Made by a program: the position numbers and the translations under genes. Positions 1-7,179 of a stretch of 64,000 nt of DNA are shown here, piece after piece. Source of the DNA: Pseudomonadota bacterium (GTDB lineage Bacteria > Desulfobacterota > Desulfovibrionia > Desulfovibrionales > Desulfovibrionaceae); the NCBI GenBank assembly GCA_023419375.1, contig JAEZYD010000051.1, positions 1 to 64,000 on the forward strand, given 5' to 3'. The notes under the pieces are model-generated. The model was not told where the DNA came from, did not search any database, and saw nothing but the letters and a program-made list of their open reading frames with translations. Position 1 is the stretch's first letter. Every line of letters begins with the position of its first letter.

Positions 1-2
1 GC

Positions 3-299
3 GGAACCCCCTTGGCTGGGGCTTTGTGGTGGGTGCTGCAAAACATGCTGCCTCTCAAAGAACAACGCAAGATGATCTTGGTAATCACTGACGGCATGCC
101 GGACAACCCGCTGGCCGCAAACAATGCTATAGGGGTGGCTCAACAACTCGGTTTTGAAGTTTATGGCCTTGGCATCAGAGATGAGCACATCACGCACCTG
201 CTGCCGCACTCCAGCCGGGTGGTCAACGACTTGCCTGACCTGGTGCCTGCCATGTTTGCCATGCTGCAGGCTGCGTTGCTTAAAGGCGGTGCTGCATGA
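3..299 (+). CDS. VWA-domain protein, C-terminal part (5' truncated by window edge)
   Basis: This frame is open from the first bases of the window, so only the last 98 residues are seen and the true start lies outside. The fragment begins with GTPLAGALWW, which carries the MIDAS threonine of a von Willebrand A domain. It continues with the hydrophobic strand ILVITDGMPD, which supplies the MIDAS aspartate. The ending resembles the C-terminal VWA domain of CobT/NorD-type proteins, which are also common in prophages and integrative elements. No chelatase or other partner gene is visible, so the role is open. The VWA assignment is strong; any link to cobaltochelatase is inference only. Confidence 0.75.
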   Translation, partial: GTPLAGALWWVLQNMLPLKEQRKMILVITDGMPDNPLAANNAIGVAQQLGFEVYGLGIRDEHITHLLPHSSRVVNDLPDLVPAMFAMLQAALLKGGAA

Positions 300-403
300 T
301 GGTGCCGCTTGATTTCAGACCTTGGAGCCGAACGGGAATATTTCATTTCTTCTTACTTAACAAAAAACGGCGCATCCAGCGCTGCTAAATGAAAGGAGGG
401 TAA

Positions 404-475
404 ATGAATTATCTTAGCTGGATACCAGTTGTTATAGCTGTGCTTCAAGCCATAAAGGACAATTGGGATGATTAG
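404..475 (+). CDS. Possible 23-residue membrane peptide
   Basis: A short frame starts with ATG a few bases after a strong Shine-Dalgarno sequence (AAAGGAGGG at 392-400). It encodes 23 residues, beginning MNYLSWIPVVIAVLQ and ending KDNWDD. The core is hydrophobic enough for one short membrane helix. It lies just before another small membrane ORF (507-668) and before a shared terminator. No family is recognised. It could be a true small protein or a leader peptide for the next gene. The ribosome site is the main support. Confidence 0.4.
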   Translation: MNYLSWIPVVIAVLQAIKDNWDD

Positions 476-506
476 CTTGTACACGCAAGCAAGAAGGAGC
501 AAGGAT

Positions 507-668
507 ATGAGCAGTAAATGGGCATTTATAGGCGGCATAATGGCGGGGATCGCAGGAGTTTTCACAGCGGCAGCGGTGTCGGTGGAATTGGAAAATCGGA
601 GAGACGGCAGATGCAATGCTGAAGAAGAACCGAAAAGGCTGGCCTTGCCTGAAAGCGAAGGCAGGTAA
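507..668 (+). CDS. Small membrane protein, unknown function
   Basis: A 53-residue protein starting MSSKWAFIGGIMAGIAG. The start at 507 is chosen because AGAAGGAG at 492-499 sits 7 bases upstream; an ATG at 468 in the same frame lacks such a site. Residues 4-24 form one glycine- and alanine-rich membrane helix. The rest is a charged tail (ENRRDGR, EEEPKR) expected in the cytoplasm or periplasm. It is followed by a good terminator at 687-741. The family is not recognised; the accessory setting suggests a phage- or element-borne gene. Confidence 0.5.
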   Translation: MSSKWAFIGGIMAGIAGVFTAAAVSVELENRRDGRCNAEEEPKRLALPESEGR

Positions 669-686
669 GAATCCGTGTTGATTCTT

Positions 687-741
687 GGGCAGGGAAACGG
701 GGACTTCCCGCTTCCTTGCCCTTGCTATACTTTTATTTTTT
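687..741 (+). terminator. Rho-independent terminator after the small membrane ORFs
   Basis: The arms at 687-701 and 707-721 pair over 15 positions with two G-U type mismatches, with a loop of 5 bases. A T-rich stretch (CTATACTTTTATTTTTT) follows. It closes the plus-strand unit before the convergent gene at 756-956. Confidence 0.7.
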
Positions 742-755
742 GATTGAAGTATAGG

Positions 756-956
756 TCAAGTCGCAACATATGCATTCCACAAACGAATTGCAGCAGACTC
801 GCTGACAGACCACTGGAGTGGGCAGTTGCCACATTCACAAGCATAGCGGTAAATATCGTGGGTTCTACCATCCGGCCTTGATGTTTCACGTTGAGGCATT
901 TTGCCGCATTTGATACACGGCCTGAGTGGAGGAAGGTATTCCTTGCTTGTGCTCAT
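756..956 (-). CDS. Lar-like zinc-ribbon protein (restriction alleviation family)
   Basis: A 66-residue protein with PCIKCG near residue 13 and CECGNC near residue 40, followed by SESAAIRLWNAYV. The order (PCxxCG, then CxCG, then an AIxxWN tail) is that of the Lar family of small zinc-ribbon proteins. In Rac prophage, Lar modulates type I restriction-modification. Related short proteins are frequent in phages and integrated elements. The function here rests on this pattern only. No clear ribosome binding site precedes the ATG at 956. Confidence 0.55.
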   Translation of the reverse strand: MSTSKEYLPPLRPCIKCGKMPQRETSRPDGRTHDIYRYACECGNCPLQWSVSESAAIRLWNAYVAT

Positions 957-1126
957 GCTGGGAAGATAGCGATTGTCTTGCTTGAACGCAAACCTTGGGG
1001 TACTGGCGAAATTTAATAAGAGTTCTTGCCGACTCTAGCGCTTAGATTCTTACCAAACAATACCTCAAATAACCGCTTCATACTCGACGATCGCGGGATA
1101 AGAGCGGGATAAAATTTCGGAAATAC

Positions 1127-1160
1127 AAAAAAAGGACCTATGCAGAAAGCATAAGTCCTT
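1127..1160 (-). terminator. Terminator of tRNA-Phe
   Basis: On the minus strand a 12-bp stem (1149-1160 with 1132-1143, one wobble pair) with a 5-base loop is followed by a run of seven T residues (plus-strand A at 1127-1133). It starts 9 bases after the tRNA CCA end, as expected for a single tRNA transcript. Confidence 0.8.
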
Positions 1161-1168
1161 GTATTTAC

Positions 1169-1244
1169 TGGTGCCGAGGGACAGAATTGAACTGCCGACA
1201 CGGGGATTTTCAGTCCCCTGCTCTACCAACTGAGCTACCTCGGC
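1169..1244 (-). tRNA. tRNA-Phe (GAA)
   Basis: The minus strand gives a 76-nt cloverleaf with acceptor arm GCCGAGG/CCTCGGC, D arm GCTC/GAGC, anticodon stem GGGGA/TCCCC with loop CTGAAAA, and T loop TTCAATT. It ends with the encoded ACCA. The anticodon is GAA, so it reads UUC/UUU for phenylalanine. It lies between the accessory genes on its 3' side and the housekeeping CLC gene on its 5' side. Confidence 0.97.
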
Positions 1245-1417
1245 CCATTAGGGCTTGCCGCCAGAGCGTTTGCTCTTTCACAGCGGCTGGAAAAGTCTTC
1301 TATCTACTTGCGCTGACTTTGGCAAGCTTTTTTTTAAGAATTTTGTACAACGGCTTGAAATATGGCTTTCTTCCGGCCATACTTTCCCCCGTCAACAGAT
1401 CAAATCAAGGATTTATC

Positions 1418-2812
1418 GTGCCTTTTCACAGCCCCATCCCCCCAACCTTGCGGGATCTCGATGCCCTGCGCAACATTGGCGTCAGGCGCGTCATCATGCA
1501 GGCCCTTGTTACCGGCGGCGTCACTGGCGCTGTTATCGGCCTTTTTCGCCTTGCTTACGACCACATCAACGCCGCGCTTGTGCACACCATACGCCAGCAC
1601 GATCTTTATGACCCGGTTACGGCAGCATGGATTTTCGGCGGTCTGGCGGCATTGGCCCTGCTGGCCTTGCTGGCCCTGCGCCTTGAGCCCCTTGTGAGCG
1701 GCAGCGGCATTCCGCAGGTGGAGCTTATGGTGCGCGGGCAGATGCGCATGAACTGGCTGCGCGTGCTGCTGTGCAAGTTTGCCGGAACCCTCGTTTCGCT
1801 CAGCGGCGGCCTGTCTGTGGGCCGCGAAGGGCCTTCCATCATGATGGGCGCGGCCGTGGGGGCTGGCGTAGGGCACCTGTGGGGCGAGCGCAGCGGGCAG
1901 AGCCTGCCGCGTTATCTTGTGGGGGGCAGCGTTGCCGGGCTTGCCGCCGCCTTTGGCGCGCCCCTGGCGGGCATGTTCTTTGCGTTTGAAGAAATGAAAA
2001 CCATCCTCAGCGCCCCCATGCTGTTGTTTACGGGCGTGTGCGCCCTTGCCGCATGGTTTGTGGTGCAGGTTCTGCTTGGATTCGGCCTGGTGTTCCCCTT
2101 TGCGCAACAGCCCTTCATCCATTGGACGCAGTGGTGGATCATCCCCGTAGTCGGCGTAGCCATGGGCGTTCTGGGCGCTTTTTATAATCTGGTACTGCTG
2201 CGGCTCACCCATTGGGCCGATCACAGCCCCCTGATGCCCCGCCCCTTGCGCGTGCTCCTGCCCTTCATGCTGGCTGGCGCGCTGCTTTATCTCTGCCCGC
2301 AGGTGCTTGTGGGCATTGGCTTCAGCACCTTGCAGCTTGAGAGCCTGCCCCTGCCCTTACTGGGCCTGTTTGGCCTGCTGGCGGTAAAGATGGCCTTTTC
2401 ATGGATAAGCTTTGCCTCCGGCGTTTCCGGCGGCCTGCTGATGCCCGTGCTGCTCATGGGTTCCATTGGCGGGGCATGCATGGCCTCGGGCCTGCAATCA
2501 GCCGGAGTTATCAGCCCGGAGCAGACCGCCACAGTGCTGACCCTCGGCATGACAGGCCTTTTTGCCGGTTCCGTGCGCGCGCCGCTGACCGGCGCTTTTT
2601 TGCTGCTTGAAATGACAGGATCGTTCCACAACATTCCCACGGTGGTGCTCACGGCCTATATTGCCGCCTTCACCGCCAATGCCCTGCGCTCCGAACCTGT
2701 GTACGACAGCCTGCGCGCCCGCTGCCTTGATCTGGCTGGCGCGGCAGCCCCAAGCGACAAAAATGGCAATGATACCGATGCGTCAGGCAGCGCAACACAA
2801 CTGCAAAAATGA
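1418..2812 (+). CDS. CLC-family chloride channel/transporter
   Basis: A 464-residue polytopic membrane protein of the CLC family. It has the signature elements GSGIPQV, GREGPS with the gating glutamate, FEEM at the position of the proton glutamate of CLC-ec1, and the late GGLLMP loop. Both glutamates suggest a Cl-/H+ exchanger, not a passive channel; that is inference from known CLC proteins. The GTG at 1418 is chosen because AAGGA lies 6-7 bases upstream. The longer frame from 1187 would run through the tRNA-Phe gene. No regulatory CBS domains follow the membrane part. It is not in an evident operon. Confidence 0.9.
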   Translation: MPFHSPIPPTLRDLDALRNIGVRRVIMQALVTGGVTGAVIGLFRLAYDHINAALVHTIRQHDLYDPVTAAWIFGGLAALALLALLALRLEPLVSGSGIPQVELMVRGQMRMNWLRVLLCKFAGTLVSLSGGLSVGREGPSIMMGAAVGAGVGHLWGERSGQSLPRYLVGGSVAGLAAAFGAPLAGMFFAFEEMKTILSAPMLLFTGVCALAAWFVVQVLLGFGLVFPFAQQPFIHWTQWWIIPVVGVAMGVLGAFYNLVLLRLTHWADHSPLMPRPLRVLLPFMLAGALLYLCPQVLVGIGFSTLQLESLPLPLLGLFGLLAVKMAFSWISFASGVSGGLLMPVLLMGSIGGACMASGLQSAGVISPEQTATVLTLGMTGLFAGSVRAPLTGAFLLLEMTGSFHNIPTVVLTAYIAAFTANALRSEPVYDSLRARCLDLAGAAAPSDKNGNDTDASGSATQLQK

Positions 2813-2893
2813 AAGGTCGTGCAAAAGGCGCACGATGCCGCAAAAAATTTATTCATATAACTATTTGTTATACTTGAATTTTTAAAAAAATGC

Positions 2894-2922
2894 TTGCGTT
2901 TTGGAATTGGAGTGTCTATGTT
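2894..2922 (+). promoter_or_regulatory. Possible sigma-70 promoter of the acyl-CoA ligase gene
   Basis: TTGCGT at 2894-2899 and TATGTT at 2917-2922 are separated by 17 bases, 38 bases before the start codon. The stretch just upstream is very AT-rich. The -35 box is imperfect. Confidence 0.4.
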
Positions 2923-2960
2923 CACCAATTGCAAAACCAACCGCGCCCCATGGAGTAGGT

Positions 2961-4226
2961 ATGACCCGTAAAGACCGCACAGAAGGCATATACAGCCGCC
3001 GAGAAGTACTGGACGAAAGTGAGCGTCGTCAGTACTGCCTTATTCAGCTCAAAGATTTGCTCTCCTACGCATACCGCTATTCAGAAGACGTTAAAAAACG
3101 CTTCGACCGTGCGCAGTTCAATGTGGAGAAATTCAAAACACTTACCGATATAAAGCACATTCCCATCCTGAAGAAGAAAGAACTTATCTTCCTTCAGTCC
3201 ATGGGGCCGCGCCTGGGCGGTCTGCTGACCAAGGATATCGGCGAGCTCAAGCGCATCTTTTTGTCGCCTGGGCCCATCTTCGATCCCGAAGACCGTGGAG
3301 AAGACTACTGGGGTTACACCGAAGCCTTCTATTCCGTTGGCTTTCGCCCCGGCGACGCCGTGCAGAACACGTTCAACTACCAGTTGACGCCCGCTGGCCT
3401 CATGTTTGAAGAGCCGCTGCGCAACCTGGGCTGCGCGGTTATTCCCGCCGGCCCCACAGACGCCGCCACCCAGCTCGACATCATGCAGAAGCTGCGCGTC
3501 TCGGGCTATGTGGGCACGCCCAGCTTTCTCATGCACCTTGCGCAAAAGGCCGAAGAAAAAGGCCTCAACCTGCGCAAGGATCTTTTCCTCGAAGTGGCCT
3601 TTGTCACCGGCGAGCGCCTGTCTGAAAAGATGCGCTCCCAGATGGAAAAGAAGTACGACCTCGTCATGCGTCAGGGCTACGGCACCGCCGACGTGGGCTG
3701 CATCGGCTACGAATGCTTCCACAAAACCGGCCTGCACATTGCCAACCGCTGCTACGTGGAAATCTGCCATCCTGACACGGGCATCCCGCTGAAGGACGGC
3801 GAAGTGGGCGAAATCGTGGTGACGGCCTTCAACAAGACCTACCCGCTCATCCGCCTTGCCACGGGCGACCTTTCGTACATCGACCGCAGCCCCTGCGCCT
3901 GCGGCCGCACCAGCCCGCGCCTTGGCAGCATTGTGGGCCGCGTGGACACCACCGCCCGCATCATGGGCATGTTTGTGTACCCGCATCAGGTTGAACAGGT
4001 CATGAGCCGCTTTGAAGAAATCAAGCGTTGGCAGATTGAAGTTACCAACCCCGGCGGCATCGACGAAATGACCCTGTTTGTGGAAACCAGCGGCTTCAAG
4101 CGTGAAGAAGAGCTGCTGCACCAGTTCCGCGAAAAGATCAAACTGCGCCCCGAACTGCGCGTGCTGGCTCCCGGCAGCCTGCCCCCGCAGATCAGACCCA
4201 TCGAAGACAAGCGTCACTGGGATTAA
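2961..4226 (+). CDS. Phenylacetate-CoA ligase family protein (PaaK-like)
   Basis: A 421-residue AMP-forming acyl-CoA ligase of the PaaK/coenzyme F390 synthetase group. Family features include the N-terminal YAYRYSEDVKKRFD segment, a mid-region QGYGTADVGCIGYEC, the hinge LIRLATGDLSYID, the cysteine pair PCACGRTSPRL, and a C-terminal PHQVEQV domain. The reaction is activation of an aromatic or other carboxylate with ATP and CoA. In sulfate reducers these genes often accompany indolepyruvate/2-oxoacid oxidoreductases, but none is next to it here, so the substrate is unknown. The start at 2961 has GGAG 5 bases upstream. A terminator follows at once. Confidence 0.85.
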   Translation: MTRKDRTEGIYSRREVLDESERRQYCLIQLKDLLSYAYRYSEDVKKRFDRAQFNVEKFKTLTDIKHIPILKKKELIFLQSMGPRLGGLLTKDIGELKRIFLSPGPIFDPEDRGEDYWGYTEAFYSVGFRPGDAVQNTFNYQLTPAGLMFEEPLRNLGCAVIPAGPTDAATQLDIMQKLRVSGYVGTPSFLMHLAQKAEEKGLNLRKDLFLEVAFVTGERLSEKMRSQMEKKYDLVMRQGYGTADVGCIGYECFHKTGLHIANRCYVEICHPDTGIPLKDGEVGEIVVTAFNKTYPLIRLATGDLSYIDRSPCACGRTSPRLGSIVGRVDTTARIMGMFVYPHQVEQVMSRFEEIKRWQIEVTNPGGIDEMTLFVETSGFKREEELLHQFREKIKLRPELRVLAPGSLPPQIRPIEDKRHWD

Positions 4227-4244
4227 CCCGCAGATATTCGCAAT

Positions 4245-4274
4245 AAGCCCGGCCAAGAGCCGGGCTTGTTTTTT
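4245..4274 (+). terminator. Terminator after the acyl-CoA ligase gene
   Basis: A perfect 9-bp stem AAGCCCGGC/GCCGGGCTT with a 5-base loop is followed by GTTTTTT. It lies 18 bases after the stop codon. Confidence 0.9.
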
Positions 4275-4352
4275 GGCAATTCCAAAAGAACCGCAAGCGG
4301 CGTGGAGAAGAAGTAAACCACTTTTTCCACACTGCAATTTTTACAGTTTACT

Positions 4353-4850
4353 TTACGTATCAAGCGCGAGCGTCATATCAAACCACTGCGCTCCTCCATG
4401 ACTTGATTTCGAAATTCCATCATTCACATAACCAAAGCATTCATAGTAGCGAATCAGTCGCTCTTTGCACGTCAGTATGACTTTCTTTTTGCCTAACTTT
4501 TTAGCTGTTTGCACAAAATTCTTCATGAGCTGAGAGGCAATGCCTTGCTTCCGAAATTCTGGAATCACAGCCAGCCCGAAAACAGTTAGATTTTCACCAG
4601 TCTTATTGTGGTGAGACGTGCTATAAAAAAGTTCATCGTATATGACGGGGCTATCGGTAGCGCATCCATTAATATACCCCACCAATCTACCGCCGACTTC
4701 AGCCACAAGAAAAGACTCAGGAAAAGCCGCAATCCTTTCCTTAAAGGAGGCCCGTGAGGCGGCTTCAGCCTCAGGAAAGCACACGGATTCTATTTCAGCT
4801 ATACTCTCCAAATCATCCTGACGAACACGTCTAACTGTGAATTCTTGCAT
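4353..4850 (-). CDS. GNAT-family N-acetyltransferase
   Basis: A 165-residue single-domain GNAT enzyme. Visible features are the start RRVRQDDLESIAEIE, strand 4 LTVFGLAVIPEFRKQG with the acetyl-CoA pyrophosphate loop (RKQGIASQL), and the C-terminal part LTCKERLIRYYECFGY. It would transfer acetyl from acetyl-CoA to an amine that cannot be told from sequence. It stands alone and convergent to the ligase gene. A weak AAGAG precedes the start. Codon use and AT content resemble the neighbouring island more than the core genes, which hints at acquisition with it. Confidence 0.85.
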   Translation of the reverse strand: MQEFTVRRVRQDDLESIAEIESVCFPEAEAASRASFKERIAAFPESFLVAEVGGRLVGYINGCATDSPVIYDELFYSTSHHNKTGENLTVFGLAVIPEFRKQGIASQLMKNFVQTAKKLGKKKVILTCKERLIRYYECFGYVNDGISKSSHGGAQWFDMTLALDT

Positions 4851-4974
4851 GCAATTTACTCTTTACTGGTGATTGTGCTGGCTTGCCCATGTCGCTAGTC
4901 GATCATGCTTTGTACTAATTTGATGTCAACCTAAGGAGCTTTGCTAGGTCTGCCAACCCAATAATTGCAACGAA

Positions 4975-5445
4975 TCAATACACAGGCGCACGCAAATTGG
5001 GCCCAGGGGAGAATTCTACCTTGCTGATGCACATTCGACCCTTTGTTTTTTCTACATAAACTACGATATCTGGTGCGTACTCTTTTTGATAGCCCATGCT
5101 CACAGGCACAAGACTGAGGCTTTCGTTGACGGCAATGGATTTTCCTACCATGAACTTTTCCAGAGATTCTTTTAAAATCTCTTGCCCCTTCTGGTAATAA
5201 TCAGCCTCATCGGCGCTCACGCCCCTATTATAGTCAAACTGAACTCGCTTGGCTGTACACCTACACACGTATTTGAATATGGCTTCATCAAAAATAGGTC
5301 GATCATCTGTCGCCAGTGATTGCTTCAGGTACCATTTATAAAAATCATGAACAAACGATTCCACGTCTTGTGCGTGTGCAGATTGTGGGCATGGCTGAAG
5401 CAGGGTCATAACAAGAAATATGCAGACTAAAAGAAATTTTTTCAT
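4975..5445 (-). CDS. Secreted DUF3828-like protein, copy 1B (candidate immunity protein)
   Basis: A 156-residue protein with an N-terminal signal peptide (MKKFLLVCIFLVMTLLQP, cleavage near AHAQ) and a small alpha+beta domain starting VESFVHDFYKWYLKQS. That FYxWY pattern is typical of the DUF3828 family, which I recall as having an NTF2-like fold. It is a close paralog of the 6093-6581 product: KYVCRCTAKRVQFDYNRG and the C-terminal SPGPN-RAPVY are shared. The gene begins 17 bases after the stop of the 5463-5900 gene, so the two form a unit. Export to the periplasm and the position downstream of an RHS toxin suggest immunity against a cell-wall enzyme. That role is inference. Confidence 0.75.
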   Translation of the reverse strand: MKKFLLVCIFLVMTLLQPCPQSAHAQDVESFVHDFYKWYLKQSLATDDRPIFDEAIFKYVCRCTAKRVQFDYNRGVSADEADYYQKGQEILKESLEKFMVGKSIAVNESLSLVPVSMGYQKEYAPDIVVYVEKTKGRMCISKVEFSPGPNLRAPVY

Positions 5446-5462
5446 ATGGATTTTCCTGCAAT

Positions 5463-5900
5463 TTAATATGGGTAAACATCAGAAACGGATGCAATTTTAA
5501 ACCTCGCGTCAACCTTTTTTACATATGCAATTACAGCACTCTCAAAATTTTCTTTCTTAAACATGACAGGAACAACAAAGACATCATCTGTCATATTGAG
5601 GACATCTTTCACTACAACACGGCAATCTTTAAATGCCATAGTACTACCAAACTGTATAAAATAATATATATCTGACGGTCCTCTCCTTTTAAGGTATGCA
5701 ATAAGAGATTCATCGACATATTCGGGCAGCTTTTCCTCTTCAAAAATGTCATTCTGCTCATAATGTTTGATAATATACCATTCATAAAATTCTTTAACAA
5801 ATTCCTGCGGTGTTTGTGCTGCGTCTGCCGCCTTGGGGCACAAAATGCCAAGACACAGCAGGCCTGTGAGCACACAAATAACTATTTGGCGAATGCGCAT
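5463..5900 (-). CDS. Secreted DUF3828-like protein, copy 1A
   Basis: A 145-residue exported protein with the signal peptide MRIRQIVICVLTGLLCLG and cleavage near ADAAQ. The mature part starts TPQEFVKEFYEWYIIKHYEQ, related to DUF3828. It is a near-duplicate of the 6599-7039 product, which has almost the same signal peptide and the same C-terminal AYVKKVD and VSD-YPY. The start at 5900 matches the start of the paralog; an upstream ATG at 5927 would lengthen the protein without gain. It is the first gene of a two-gene unit. The upstream hairpin at 5930-5961 separates it from the preceding copy. The function is unproved. Confidence 0.75.
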   Translation of the reverse strand: MRIRQIVICVLTGLLCLGILCPKAADAAQTPQEFVKEFYEWYIIKHYEQNDIFEEEKLPEYVDESLIAYLKRRGPSDIYYFIQFGSTMAFKDCRVVVKDVLNMTDDVFVVPVMFKKENFESAVIAYVKKVDARFKIASVSDVYPY

Positions 5901-5929
5901 GTTTTGATTCCTACGTTGATTTTGCAAAC

Positions 5930-5961
5930 TGCGCCCGGCGAATCACTGTTCACCGGGCGCA
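5930..5961 (-). terminator. GC-rich hairpin between the two duplicated gene pairs
   Basis: Arms TGCGCCCGG (5930-5938) and CCGGGCGCA (5953-5961) pair perfectly over 9 bp with a 14-base loop. There is no long T run, so it may be an attenuator or a weak terminator. A similar, longer hairpin (7065-7111) precedes the other copy of the pair. Confidence 0.45.
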
Positions 5962-6092
5962 TGCATGGATAACTTTTAAACGCGGATTGCGGCCAGCTTT
6001 GAACACGCGAGAGAAGGCATGCCCAGCACAATCACGCTGATTTCAGCCTGAGAGCACATGGCGCGACGTGACCCATTAATAAGCGCCGCGAA

Positions 6093-6581
6093 TCAGTACA
6101 CAGGGGCGCGAAAATTAGGCCCAGGAGAATCTTCTACTTTGCTGATACACATACTGCCATTTGTTTTTTCCACATACACTACAATATATGGGGAGTATTC
6201 CTTCCTCATACTAACAGAAACAAGCCTGAGATTATCACTCACATCTATTGACCCACCGATCTTAAAATCTTCTAACTGCTCTTTTACAACGTCTTGCCCC
6301 TTTATATAATAATCAGCGCCATTGCCGCCGACCCCTCTATTATAGTCAAACTGAACGCGCTTGGCTGTACATCTGCACACGTATTTAAATATGTCTTGAT
6401 CAAAAACAGGTAGCTTTTCAAACAACGGCTGAGGTTGTTTAACAAACGACAGTGATTGCTTAAGATACCACTTATAAAAATCACGAACAAATGACTCCAC
6501 ATCTTGCGCGTGCGCAGATTGTAGGCATGGCTGAAGCAGGCTTATGACAAGGGATATGCAGACTAAAAAAAATTTTTTCAT
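6093..6581 (-). CDS. Secreted DUF3828-like protein, copy 2B (candidate immunity protein)
   Basis: A 162-residue exported protein, paralog of the 4975-5445 product. It has the signal peptide MKKFFLVCISLVISLLQP with cleavage near AHAQ, then VESFVRDFYKWYLKQS. It carries a short insertion (FVKQPQPLFEK) absent from copy 1B. The cysteine pair in KYVCRCTAKR is conserved and could form a disulfide in the periplasm. It lies 17 bases after the stop of the 6599-7039 gene, the same spacing as in the other pair, so the whole pair was duplicated as a block. Confidence 0.75.
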   Translation of the reverse strand: MKKFFLVCISLVISLLQPCLQSAHAQDVESFVRDFYKWYLKQSLSFVKQPQPLFEKLPVFDQDIFKYVCRCTAKRVQFDYNRGVGGNGADYYIKGQDVVKEQLEDFKIGGSIDVSDNLRLVSVSMRKEYSPYIVVYVEKTNGSMCISKVEDSPGPNFRAPVY

Positions 6582-6598
6582 ATGTATTTTCCTGCAAC

Positions 6599-7039
6599 TT
6601 AATATGGGTAAGCGTCTGATACAGACGCAATTTTAAAACCAGAGTCAACTTTTTTTACATATGCAATTACAGCACGCTCAAAGTTTTCCCCCCTAAACGT
6701 GACAGGGACAACAAAAACATCATCTGTCATTTTGAGTGTATCTTTCACTACGATACGGCAATCCTTAAATGCCATAGTGCTACTACCGTGTTGTATAAAA
6801 TAGTATATATCAGAAGACGGCTTGGCTTTAAGATACTCAACAAGAGATTCCTCGACGTATTCCGGTAGTTTTTCCTCTTCCAGAATGTCTTTATTTTCAT
6901 AATGCTTAATAAGATACCATTCATAAAATTCCTTAACAAATTCCTGCGGTGTTTGTGCTGCATCAGATTCCTTAGGGCAAAAAATCCCAAGACACAGCAG
7001 GCCTGCGAGCACACAAATAAATATTTTACGAATGCGCAT
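6599..7039 (-). CDS. Secreted DUF3828-like protein, copy 2A
   Basis: A 146-residue exported protein, paralog of the 5463-5900 product. It has the signal peptide MRIRKIFICVLAGLLCLG, then TPQEFVKEFYEWYLIKHYEN. It is the first gene downstream of the RHS gene on the same strand, 140 bases after its stop and beyond the long hairpin at 7065-7111. In polymorphic toxin loci this is the usual place of the cognate immunity gene, and the signal peptide fits a toxin that acts on peptidoglycan. No catalytic residues are apparent. Confidence 0.75.
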   Translation of the reverse strand: MRIRKIFICVLAGLLCLGIFCPKESDAAQTPQEFVKEFYEWYLIKHYENKDILEEEKLPEYVEESLVEYLKAKPSSDIYYFIQHGSSTMAFKDCRIVVKDTLKMTDDVFVVPVTFRGENFERAVIAYVKKVDSGFKIASVSDAYPY

Positions 7040-7064
7040 GTTTTTATACCTCTATTGTTTGTTG

Positions 7065-7111
7065 CAATACCTGCCTCCGGTGGTGAATACGGGCACCGGA
7101 GGCAGGTATTG
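7065..7111 (-). terminator. Perfect 18-bp hairpin between RHS gene and secreted-protein genes
   Basis: CAATACCTGCCTCCGGTG (7065-7082) is perfectly complementary to 7094-7111 around an 11-base loop. No T run follows on the minus strand, so it may be an attenuator, a processing site or a factor-dependent terminator separating toxin and immunity transcripts. Confidence 0.55.
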
Positions 7112-7179
7112 AGTGTTGTTATCGTTCTCGCATGACTAATGCGGAGCTACAAGCTGCTCACCTATATCACTTAGCTCAT

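Noticed and set aside
1187..1417. N-terminal extension of the CLC gene
   Set aside because: It would translate the tRNA-Phe gene; the GTG at 1418 has a ribosome site and fits the family start.
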